Assembly (NCBI RefSeq): GCF_021172165.1
Contig: NZ_CP089096.1
Coordinates: 248,001 to 312,000 of the forward strand
Length of the DNA: 64,000 nt
Direction of reading: 5' to 3'
Source of the DNA: Flavobacterium channae
GTDB lineage: Bacteria; Bacteroidota; Bacteroidia; Flavobacteriales; Flavobacteriaceae
Under the pieces are notes generated by a model, which worked only from the letters and a program-made list of their open reading frames with translations, did not search any database and had not been told where the DNA came from. Numbering within the stretch: the first letter of the stretch is position 1; the number at the start of each line of letters is the position of its first letter. This document shows, piece by piece, positions 44,602-52,698 of this stretch. Position numbers and translations under genes: made by a program.

Positions 44602-46146
44602 ATGAACAAAGAGTTAATTATTCGATCAGGTTCAGACGCTGTAGATTTTGCCTTATTAAAAGATGGAAAACTAATTGAATTACACAAAGAAGAAGAAAAG
44701 CAAAGCAATTTTGCGGTAGGTGATATTTTTATTGCCAAAATACGCAAACCTGTTGCAGGATTAAATGCTGCATTTGTAAACTTAGGATATGAAAAAGATG
44801 CTTTTTTGCATTATCATGATTTAGGTCCGAATTTATCTTCTTTGATGAAATTTATTAAACTTGTAAGCGCAGGTAAATTAAAAGATTATTCACTCAAAAA
44901 TTTTCCTTTTGAAGCTGAAATTGATAAAGATGGTGCTATAACCGACATTCTAAGTGCCAATCAATCAGTTTTAGTTCAAGTAGTAAAAGAACCTATTTCC
45001 ACAAAGGGTCCTAGAATTAGTTCTGAGATTTCTTTAGCAGGTAGATATGTAGTTTTAGTTCCTTTTTCAGATCGTGTTTCTGTTTCTCAAAAAATAGAAT
45101 CAAGAGAAGAAAAAGATCGATTAAAACGATTGGTTCAATCTATCAAACCAAAAGGATTCGGTGTTATTGTGAGAACAGTAGCCGAAGGCAAAAAAGTAGC
45201 CGAACTTGATAAAGATCTGCAAACACTGTTAGACCGCTGGTCGGCAATGTGCAGAAGATTACAAACTGCTCATCATCCATCAAAAGTATTAGGAGAACTT
45301 AATAAAGCTTCTTCAATCTTAAGAGATGTTTTTAATGATACCTTTACTGGGATTCATGTAGATGATGAAGATTTGTATCTTGAAACGAAGGAGTATTTGC
45401 AAGAAATAGCTCCCGATAAAGTGTCTATCGTAAAACACTATCAGTCTAAGGAACTGCCTCTTTTTGAGAAATACAATATTGAACGACAAATAAAAACGTC
45501 TTTTGGAAAAACAGTTTCCATGAGCAAAGGTGCTTATTTGATTATTGAACATACAGAAGCTTTACACGTTATTGATGTAAACAGCGGAAATCGTTCAAGC
45601 AAAGCAACTAGCCAAGAAGATACTGCTCTAGAAGTAAATATGATTGCTGCAGCTGAAATTGCACGTCAATTACGACTTAGAGACATGGGCGGAATTATTG
45701 TTGTGGATTTTATTGATATGCAAAATCCAGAAAATCGTAAAGTATTGTACGATTTCTTAAAAGAAGAAATGAGTGACGATAAGGCCAAGCATAAAATCTT
45801 GCCCCCTAGTAAATTTGGATTAATTCAAATTACTAGACAAAGAGTTAGACCAGAAGTTAATATTAAAACAAGAGAAGAAGACCCTAATAAAGAAAACGGG
45901 GAAATTGAAGCTCCAATTTTAATTATTGACAAAATAGCATCTGACCTTGAACGCATTATTAAAGACCATAAGAAGGTTGTTCTAAACGCACACCCTTTTG
46001 TGGCAGCATACCTTACTAAAGGTTTTCCATCCTTACGTTCGAAATGGTTTTTCGAATATAAGAAATGGGTGAAAATTATACCTCGTGACGCTTACACGTA
46101 TCTTGAATATCATTTCTTTGATAGACAAGGAAATGAAATTAAATAA
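44602..46146 (+). CDS. rng: Ribonuclease E/G family protein (RNase G-like)
   Basis: 514 aa from the ATG at 44602 (MNKELIIRSG); a longer start at 44554 adds residues not typical of the family. An S1 domain lies at about 35-125 (VGDIFIAKIRKPVAGLNAAFVNLGYEKDAFLHYHDL). The catalytic Asp pair is visible in LHVIDVNSGN and GGIIVVDFIDM. The zinc-link CPxC motif that normally follows the RKRT/RQR segment is missing: after ITRQRVRPEV it runs NIKTREEDPNKENGEIEAP. So tetramer formation as in E. coli RNase E may differ. It acts in RNA processing and decay. Ends at a terminator with a near copy beyond the R-M island. Confidence 0.9.
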   Translation: MNKELIIRSGSDAVDFALLKDGKLIELHKEEEKQSNFAVGDIFIAKIRKPVAGLNAAFVNLGYEKDAFLHYHDLGPNLSSLMKFIKLVSAGKLKDYSLKNFPFEAEIDKDGAITDILSANQSVLVQVVKEPISTKGPRISSEISLAGRYVVLVPFSDRVSVSQKIESREEKDRLKRLVQSIKPKGFGVIVRTVAEGKKVAELDKDLQTLLDRWSAMCRRLQTAHHPSKVLGELNKASSILRDVFNDTFTGIHVDDEDLYLETKEYLQEIAPDKVSIVKHYQSKELPLFEKYNIERQIKTSFGKTVSMSKGAYLIIEHTEALHVIDVNSGNRSSKATSQEDTALEVNMIAAAEIARQLRLRDMGGIIVVDFIDMQNPENRKVLYDFLKEEMSDDKAKHKILPPSKFGLIQITRQRVRPEVNIKTREEDPNKENGEIEAPILIIDKIASDLERIIKDHKKVVLNAHPFVAAYLTKGFPSLRSKWFFEYKKWVKIIPRDAYTYLEYHFFDRQGNEIK

Positions 46147-46151
46147 AAACT

Positions 46152-46185
46152 AAACCGCTTTTCGAAAGATTGGCGGTTTTTTTAT
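46152..46185 (+). terminator. Terminator after rng (left copy of a duplicated pair)
   Basis: Stem AAACCGC / GCGGTTT, loop including TTTTCGAAAGATTG, then a run of seven or more T. The 32 bases from 46152 match 28 of 32 positions of the terminator at 50278-50309, including the TCGAAAGA loop core. Confidence 0.82.
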
Positions 46186-46228
46186 TTATAAATTTTACTT
46201 TACTTTATAAACTTGAGACAAATTGTTT

Positions 46229-46236
46229 TATTTTTG
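46229..46236 (+). promoter_or_regulatory. Candidate -7 element for the methyltransferase island
   Basis: TATTTTTG, exact TAnnTTTG match, 18 bases before the ATG at 46254. No TTG at 19-21 bases upstream. If used, the island is read by the host's housekeeping sigma factor. Confidence 0.5.
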
Positions 46237-46253
46237 CTTATAAACTAAATTCA

Positions 46254-49200
46254 ATGTCCAACTCATTTATTAATCAATTAGATATAGTAGAATTTGCAAA
46301 AAATTGCAAAGAATATGATATTGATTTGTTTGATATTGAAAAACACGGAATTATAAAAGTTTATGGTAACGAAGACCAACCTGCACTTTTTTTAAAAGAA
46401 GTTGATTCTTTTGATTTAAAAACTTTAAAGCAAATTGCCGAGATTCAGAAGGCATGCTGGAATTTTCAAAAAGTATTATTCTTATATGTTTACACCAAAA
46501 CAGAAATCAGAATTTATAATTGTTCTGAAAAACCATTTGGTTATGACAACAATACACCAGAAGCTAAATTTAGAGAACAATTAGAAGGATTAGAAATTTA
46601 TTCTTGTGAGGAAAAATCTGACAGCCTAAAGTTAGAAAACTTAAATACTCTTTTTTCAAGAATTGCTATTGATACTGGCTTTATTTGGTCTTCTGAAAAG
46701 GCTTTGGAAATAAGAAAAAAAATAAATCTTGAGACTAGAGTCGATAAATTTCTAGTTCATAGTTTAATTAAAACAGCTAGAGCATTAGAAGAAAATGGAT
46801 TAGAAAATAAATTCATAATCCATAAATTAATAATGCGTTCTTTGTTTTTATTTTATTTAGAAGACAGAAAAGCAACTCCAATTGAACTTTATCAAAAGTT
46901 TTTGCCTGAAGCAACATCTTTTTCTAATATATTAGAAGATGTTGATGCAACATATAATCTTTTTGAACGACTATCTAAAGATTTTAATGGAAGTCTTTTT
47001 AATTTTGAAGAAAACGAAAAAGATTTTATTACAAAAGAACATTTGTTTTTAATTAAAAAATGTTTTTTTGATGGAAATATAGAGGATTATCAACAACGAT
47101 TATTCAGTGGGAAAATATTTGATTTCAGTATAATCAGAATTGAATTATTAAGTGAAATTTACGAAAATTTCTTATCGGAATTAGATAAAAGGGAAAAGAA
47201 AAATTCAGGAACTTTTTATACACCACCATCATTAGTAGAATTAATTCTGAATGAAAAACTTCCAATAGATAAGGATAAAACTGAATTTAATGTTAAAATA
47301 TTAGACCCAAGTTGTGGTTCTGGAATTTTTTTGGTTCAGAGTTTTAAAAGATTAGTAAAGCGTTATGAAAACAAACACAATTCTAAGCTAAATGATTTTA
47401 CAGATTTAGTTGATATTCTAAAATCAAATATTTATGGCATTGAGCTTGACCCAAAATCCATAAAAGTAGCTGCTTTTAGTTTGTATTTAGCTTTATTAGA
47501 TAATCTTGACCCAAAAACTGGCTGGTGGAATGGTGCAATCCAGTTTCCTTATTTAATAAATGACCCAGAAGATAAAAGCTTAAAAATACAAGGAGAAAAT
47601 CTATTTGTAAGAGATACTATTTCAGATTTGTCTTGTATTAAAGAATTACAAAATTTTGATTTAGTCGTTGGAAATCCACCATTTGGAACAAATAAATTAT
47701 TGCAAACAATAACGGCTTATTGCAAAAAACAAAATTTTGCTCAAGAAATGGTTTTGCCATTTTTGCATAAGGCAACACTTTTAGCTCCAAAAGGTAAAAT
47801 AGCCTTGATTTTTAATACCAAAGTATTAACCAACACAGGTAGAACATATCAGAATTTTAGAAAATGGTTATTTAATGATAATCACGTAGAGAAAGTATAT
47901 AATTTTTCTATTTTAAGAAAAGCTAAAAACAATTTTGGTGGGCAACTTTTTGGTTCTGCAGTTGGACCAATAAGTATTGTTTTTTATCAAAACGAAATTC
48001 CAAAAGACCAAAAAGAAACAATAACCTATTACGCACCAAAAACATATATTAAAAATGATGTTTTAGAAGGAATTGTTATTGATACCACTGATGAAAAGCA
48101 TTTGCCACGAATTGAATGCCAAAAACCTAATACTAAAATTTGGAAAATAGCAATGTGGGGAAGCTATTTTGATTTTGAGTTGATTGAAAAATTATTTAAT
48201 GCAAAAACTTTAAAAAGTGATCTAATACAAAACAATATCAAGAATGGTGTTGGGTTTCAATTATTGACAAATAAGAAAGATAAAATTAAGGAGAGTAAAT
48301 TTATATCCGAAAACAAGTATTTAGATGCAGATTATATTGAAAGATTTACATCTAATTCTTCAAATTTAAACGGAATAAATACTTCAATAAAAACGAAAAA
48401 AGCAAAACAATTTTATGGTTTTGAAAATGTGTTAACAAACCAAAATCAATTTAAAAATATATCTTTTTTTAGAAGATTAGGTGATTTAGAAGCTTATTTT
48501 GCACCACATTTATTACTTAAAAAAGGATTAATTGATAATCAAATTTGTGCTTCATATTTAGATGAAATTTGTACTTTTAGAGATGGAGTATATGGTTTTT
48601 ATTCACAAGACCAAAACGAAAATTATTTAAAAGCTTTAACAACATTACTAAATTCAAAAATCAGTTCTTACTTACTGTTCTTAACTATATCTTCATATGG
48701 AATTGAGAGGGAACAAATTATGAAGAGTGAGTTTCTTTCTTTACCATATACAATAAATGAAGACGTTAAGCTAAATTTAGTAGATGTATTTAATGAAATT
48801 TTTCAAGTAAAAGAAATCGATAATGAGAATGGTTCAAAAACAGACATTTCAGATTTAGAAAAACAAATAGACCAAATCATTTATAATGATATTTTAAAAT
48901 TAACAGAAGACGAACAAATCATCATTCAAGATACGTTAGACTACAGTTTAGATTTATTTCAAAACCAAGAAAAATCAAAAGCAGTTTTTCCAGTGATTGA
49001 TATTGATACTTATTCCAAAAGAATAACTAAAGAGCTAAATAAATGGCTTGATGATGTTAATTTAAAAGTTTCAGCAACGCATTATAATATCAATTCAAAT
49101 TGTCCATTATATATGGTGAAACTGTCGTTTGGAAATGAGCTAAAAGAAACTAAAATTTCAAATGAAGATATTTATTTCGGACTTAAAAAAATAGAAAAAA

Positions 49201-49370
49201 AACTTTGGTATGAAGAAGGTCAAAATATTTATTTCAGAAAGAAATTAAATTATTATGATAACGAAGATGTTTACATCATAAAACCAAATCAGAGAAGGTT
49301 TTGGAGTGAAACTGCTGCTATGGAAGATTATAGAACATTACTAATAGAAATATCAAAAGGTAATGGCTAA
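46254..49370 (+). CDS. Adenine-specific DNA methyltransferase with specificity-like region (type IIG-like R-M protein)
   Basis: 1038 aa from the ATG at 46254. Residues 1-300: helical N-terminal region containing a strand pair (KVLFLYVYTKTEIRIYNC) reminiscent of the head of type I/IIG restriction proteins. Methyltransferase core: SGTFYTPPSLVELIL at about 318-332, SAM-binding motif I LDPSCGSGIFLVQ at about 350-362, ELDPKSIKVAAFSL, and catalytic motif IV NPPF at 474-477, which marks N6-adenine methylation. Residues about 560-860 look like a target-recognition region. The last 180 or so residues form an extra module ending IIKPNQRRFWSETAAMEDY that I cannot assign. I do not see a clear PD-(D/E)XK nuclease within it; the next gene, overlapping by 8 bases, may supply one. 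Confidence 0.87.
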   Translation: MSNSFINQLDIVEFAKNCKEYDIDLFDIEKHGIIKVYGNEDQPALFLKEVDSFDLKTLKQIAEIQKACWNFQKVLFLYVYTKTEIRIYNCSEKPFGYDNNTPEAKFREQLEGLEIYSCEEKSDSLKLENLNTLFSRIAIDTGFIWSSEKALEIRKKINLETRVDKFLVHSLIKTARALEENGLENKFIIHKLIMRSLFLFYLEDRKATPIELYQKFLPEATSFSNILEDVDATYNLFERLSKDFNGSLFNFEENEKDFITKEHLFLIKKCFFDGNIEDYQQRLFSGKIFDFSIIRIELLSEIYENFLSELDKREKKNSGTFYTPPSLVELILNEKLPIDKDKTEFNVKILDPSCGSGIFLVQSFKRLVKRYENKHNSKLNDFTDLVDILKSNIYGIELDPKSIKVAAFSLYLALLDNLDPKTGWWNGAIQFPYLINDPEDKSLKIQGENLFVRDTISDLSCIKELQNFDLVVGNPPFGTNKLLQTITAYCKKQNFAQEMVLPFLHKATLLAPKGKIALIFNTKVLTNTGRTYQNFRKWLFNDNHVEKVYNFSILRKAKNNFGGQLFGSAVGPISIVFYQNEIPKDQKETITYYAPKTYIKNDVLEGIVIDTTDEKHLPRIECQKPNTKIWKIAMWGSYFDFELIEKLFNAKTLKSDLIQNNIKNGVGFQLLTNKKDKIKESKFISENKYLDADYIERFTSNSSNLNGINTSIKTKKAKQFYGFENVLTNQNQFKNISFFRRLGDLEAYFAPHLLLKKGLIDNQICASYLDEICTFRDGVYGFYSQDQNENYLKALTTLLNSKISSYLLFLTISSYGIEREQIMKSEFLSLPYTINEDVKLNLVDVFNEIFQVKEIDNENGSKTDISDLEKQIDQIIYNDILKLTEDEQIIIQDTLDYSLDLFQNQEKSKAVFPVIDIDTYSKRITKELNKWLDDVNLKVSATHYNINSNCPLYMVKLSFGNELKETKISNEDIYFGLKKIEKKLWYEEGQNIYFRKKLNYYDNEDVYIIKPNQRRFWSETAAMEDYRTLLIEISKGNG

Positions 49371-50010
49371 AAGTAATTTTCTAATTGAGTCCATAAATTT
49401 AAGTTTTGAATTAAAATGTTTGGAAGTTTTAATCAAATCCTATAGTACTTCAAAGATATTAAACAAGGTAAGTTCAGATTGGGAAGAAAAAACCTTCTCC
49501 TCACATTTAGTAAGTTTAATGAAAGATTGTGAAATGGCTTTAAAATATAATTTAACAATTACAAAAGAAGAAGAATTAGAGGATAAAGATATAGATAACG
49601 GTTTAAAATCTCCAAAGGTAGCTAATCCAATTGATATTAGGTTTCATAATATTTGGCAAAATTTGAGATTAGATTATAATATAGAAGCAAAAAATATTTC
49701 ATCAACTGAATGGAAAAAGTCAAATGGAAAAAAAGTAAATGCATCACAACAACAAACAGAATATATTACCAACGGTATAGAACGTTTTTTAACGGGTCAT
49801 TTTAAAGACAAAAATGGGTGTATGTTAGGCTATGTTGTAAATGGAAAATTAGATGATTTATTATTGAAAATAAACAATAAAATTGAGTTACAAAAGAACA
49901 GTTCTGAAAAAATAGACTTTAAAGAGTTAATTATTAATAATCATAAAATCTACGAATCATCTCATTCGCAAAGAAATATAAAACATTTATTTTTTGATTA
50001 TTCAAATTGA
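49363..50010 (+). CDS. Putative PD-(D/E)XK nuclease-like protein coupled to the methyltransferase
   Basis: 215 aa, overlapping the methyltransferase stop by 8 bases. The segment NPIDIRFHNIWQNLRLDYNIEAKNI gives Asp91, then Glu108-Ala-Lys110, the order and spacing (16 residues) of a PD-(D/E)XK active site; a helix with an earlier Glu (WEEKTFSSHLVSLM) precedes it, as in many restriction nucleases. The remainder is helical and Lys/Asn-rich. No homing, HNH or GIY-YIG motif. Restriction activity is inferred from motif plus neighbour; the motif alone is short and could arise by chance. No membrane segment or signal peptide. Confidence 0.7.
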   Translation: MAKSNFLIESINLSFELKCLEVLIKSYSTSKILNKVSSDWEEKTFSSHLVSLMKDCEMALKYNLTITKEEELEDKDIDNGLKSPKVANPIDIRFHNIWQNLRLDYNIEAKNISSTEWKKSNGKKVNASQQQTEYITNGIERFLTGHFKDKNGCMLGYVVNGKLDDLLLKINNKIELQKNSSEKIDFKELIINNHKIYESSHSQRNIKHLFFDYSN

Positions 50011-50015
50011 TATTT

Positions 50016-50273
50016 ATGAGTAACCTTCAAACCAAAATTCTAAATGCACTAAAAACCAACAAACTCAATCCTAATAAAATTGGAGAAAGACAATGGTATA
50101 AGTATTTTATATCTATTAAAGAATTAGTTTGGGCAAGAAATTTTATTGATGGTTATTTAATTCATATTTATTCAGACGAATTTAAAACAGAACATTTAGC
50201 AACTTACACAGTAACATATGATGCCTTTACAAACGATGATATTTTACAAGTAGATTATGAAAAAATCGATTAA
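50016..50273 (+). CDS. Small unknown protein of the R-M-like island (85 aa)
   Basis: Begins MSNLQTKILNALKTNKLNPNKI, 5 bases after the nuclease-like stop; a frame extension to a TTG overlapping that stop exists. Predicted helix-loop start followed by beta strands (WYKYFISIKELVWARNFIDGYLIHIYSD, LATYTVTYDAFTNDDILQVDYEKID). No helix-turn-helix is visible, so a controller (C) protein is not indicated. I do not recognise the family. The compact coupling argues that it belongs to the same system, as accessory factor, inhibitor or nuclease subunit. A terminator begins directly after its stop. Confidence 0.7.
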   Translation: MSNLQTKILNALKTNKLNPNKIGERQWYKYFISIKELVWARNFIDGYLIHIYSDEFKTEHLATYTVTYDAFTNDDILQVDYEKID

Positions 50274-50275
50274 AC

Positions 50276-50310
50276 AAAAACCGCTACTCGAAAGAATAGC
50301 GGTTTTTTTG
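50276..50310. terminator. Terminator at the right end of the island (right copy), shared with pbpC
   Basis: Stem AAAAACCGCTA / TAGCGGTTTTT, loop CTCGAAAGAA, T-run on the plus strand and an A-run before the left arm. It lies between convergent genes: 3 bases from the 85-aa gene's stop and 4 bases from the pbpC stop. It is a near copy of the terminator at 46152. Confidence 0.85.
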
Positions 50311-50313
50311 TTT

Positions 50314-52698
50314 TTATTCACTCTCAAATTGAACTTTTCTTCTTATCTCATTACCAAATTCATCTACAACAGTAATGATATGAAATCCGGTTGTAGCAAA
50401 AATTGGTTTCTCGTGAAAGGTTTTTGTATTTCCTACATATTGATTATCTAGATACCAAAATAATTCTAAATTAGAATTGGAATGAGCAACCTTGATAATA
50501 GTAGGTTGTAGTTTGCCTTCAAAATCTTTAGTTAATATAATTTTGGTATTGGCTTTTGGATAAATAAAATCCATGCGCTTGTCTTGTAAGGCATCTACAC
50601 AATCACTTCTGAAGGTTGGTAAATTTTGATAATTAGTGTTTTTACTTTTATAATACCATTCCATAACCGGAGGTAAAACAAACCAGGATTTGGTTATTAT
50701 ATCATCCACGCTTTCGCAATTACTGTTGACTCTAAATTGCTCATTTTTATCCAAATGAATGATTTTATGATACGGGCAATTAGCTGTTTTTTTTGCTGTT
50801 TTAGGTATCCATTGTTTTATTTTTGGACAATGATCTTGTGCTAAATATCCTGAAAGTTCACAAACTTCTACAGGATCTAAATCGTTATATGGAATTTCAA
50901 ACCATTTTGATTTTGGCAACAACCTAAAAACATCAAATAATATAGGGGCAGCACTGTCAACTCCGGTTAAAGATGGTCTACCTTCTCCTGTGGCGTTTCC
51001 AACCCAAATTCCCACTACGTAATCTTTGGTAACACCAATTGCCCAAGCATCTCTACTTCCAAAACTTGTTCCTGTTTTCCATGCGATTTCTAAAGAAGAA
51101 TCGTAGAATTTCCAAGCTTCATCACCTTCTGGTCGGTTAACTTCTTTCATTGCATTAAATGTTTGCCAAATAGCACCAGCACCAAAAATGTTTTTCTTTC
51201 GTGAGCTACTTCCAAAATCAGGTTTAATATTGGCATCGTAATTCAAATTTAGCATTTCATTTTTTCGATATTTCGAATCATTTTGATTGAAATAGGTTAG
51301 TGTAGACGACATATATGCATACGCTTTGCATAAATCCCATAAATTAGACTCAGCACCTCCTAAAATCAAGGATAAACCATAATTAGAAGGTTGTCGATTG
51401 ACATTTCGTAACTTCAATTGCTGCAATTTTTCATAAAACTGATTCACCGAATAGTCTTGTAACATCAAAACCGACGGAATATTCAATGAACGTGCTAAAG
51501 CTCTACTCGCTGGAACCGCTCCGTCATAAGTTAAATTGAAATTTTGAGGTGAATACCCTGAAATTTGCGTTGGGATATCTGGAACTAAAGTTTGCGGTAA
51601 AATATAACCATCATTTAGCATAGCAGTATATAAATAGGGCTTTAAAATACTACCAGTACTTCGAGGCGCTTCAATAATGTCAACATCTTTTTGATGTTCT
51701 TTGTCTGTTGGGCTATTCCCCACATAAGTAATTATGTTACGCGTTTTTACATCAACGACTAAAACCGAAATGTTATAGACTTGATTTTGTTTGTAATAAT
51801 TATAATATTGTTTTACAATTTCGTTAGTTCGTTCTTGTAAGTCTAATTGAATAGTGGTTTTTATTTTTTCAGATGGATGTTCTTTAGCTACTTTTTGAAC
51901 TAAATGTGGTGCAATTTGTGGTACATCAAACGGTTTTTGAGGTAAACTTTCTTGTAGCGATAATTCGTAAGTTGCTTTATCAATGACTTTGTCTTCATAT
52001 AATTTCTTGAGTAATCTATTGCGTTTTGCCAATAAACGTTCTTGATTTTTCCCAGGATAAATTAAACTTGGTGCATTAGGTAAAACCGCTAAAGTTGCCG
52101 CTTCAGCCCATGACAATTGATGTGGTTGCAATCCGAAATATTTCCAAGAAGCCATTTCTAAGCCTACTACATTGCTTCCAAAAGGAGCATGAGCGCAGTA
52201 TAACTCTAAAATTTTATCTTTCGAATGACGAAATTCTAATCGGGTTGCGAGAATCATTTCTATTGCTTTTTCAAAATATGAACGCGATTTTCCTTTTCGG
52301 TGCAAACGAATCACTTGTTGGGTTAAAGTACTTCCACCACGAACCACACGATTTACTTTTCTATTTTGCTTAAAAGCATGATACATGGAAATTGGGTTAA
52401 ACCCAAAATGATTATGAAAATGTTGATCTTCAAAAGCAATTATACATTTCTGAAATTTATACGGAACACTATCACTTTCAGGAAAACGCCATTGCCCATC
52501 GGAAGCGATTTTGGCTCCTAAAAGCTGTCCGTCTTGACTTTCAATTACGGTTGAATACTTGTTTTCGAAAAGTTGCTTTGGAAGTGAAAAATAGTAAACT
52601 ACCACAAGCAATAAGCTTATGGCAGTTTTAATTTTATTATTCCTGATTTTAGTTTTTAATCGAGTAAACCAACTTACTCTTTCACTATTTGCACCCAT
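50314..52698 (-). CDS. pbpC: Penicillin-binding protein 1C (class A, transglycosylase/transpeptidase)
   Basis: 794 aa. One N-terminal membrane anchor (about 19-38). Transglycosylase domain (about 65-235): EDQHFHNHFGFN with the catalytic Glu and RGGSTLTQQVIRL. Transpeptidase domain (about 300-590): active-site Ser in RSTGSILKPYLY (SxxK), then SLN and KTGTS (WKTGTSFGSRDAW). A C-terminal BiPBP_C-like domain follows (about 695-790). It builds and cross-links peptidoglycan. Its start overlaps the alpha-2-macroglobulin gene by 25 bases; the same pair is linked in E. coli and many others, where the macroglobulin is thought to protect the cell when the wall is repaired. Confidence 0.95.
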   Translation of the reverse strand: MGANSERVSWFTRLKTKIRNNKIKTAISLLLVVVYYFSLPKQLFENKYSTVIESQDGQLLGAKIASDGQWRFPESDSVPYKFQKCIIAFEDQHFHNHFGFNPISMYHAFKQNRKVNRVVRGGSTLTQQVIRLHRKGKSRSYFEKAIEMILATRLEFRHSKDKILELYCAHAPFGSNVVGLEMASWKYFGLQPHQLSWAEAATLAVLPNAPSLIYPGKNQERLLAKRNRLLKKLYEDKVIDKATYELSLQESLPQKPFDVPQIAPHLVQKVAKEHPSEKIKTTIQLDLQERTNEIVKQYYNYYKQNQVYNISVLVVDVKTRNIITYVGNSPTDKEHQKDVDIIEAPRSTGSILKPYLYTAMLNDGYILPQTLVPDIPTQISGYSPQNFNLTYDGAVPASRALARSLNIPSVLMLQDYSVNQFYEKLQQLKLRNVNRQPSNYGLSLILGGAESNLWDLCKAYAYMSSTLTYFNQNDSKYRKNEMLNLNYDANIKPDFGSSSRKKNIFGAGAIWQTFNAMKEVNRPEGDEAWKFYDSSLEIAWKTGTSFGSRDAWAIGVTKDYVVGIWVGNATGEGRPSLTGVDSAAPILFDVFRLLPKSKWFEIPYNDLDPVEVCELSGYLAQDHCPKIKQWIPKTAKKTANCPYHKIIHLDKNEQFRVNSNCESVDDIITKSWFVLPPVMEWYYKSKNTNYQNLPTFRSDCVDALQDKRMDFIYPKANTKIILTKDFEGKLQPTIIKVAHSNSNLELFWYLDNQYVGNTKTFHEKPIFATTGFHIITVVDEFGNEIRRKVQFESE

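Noticed and set aside
46170..46253. N-terminal extension of the methyltransferase
   Set aside because: It begins inside the rng terminator T-run and overlaps the candidate -7 box; the ATG at 46254 is the first credible start.
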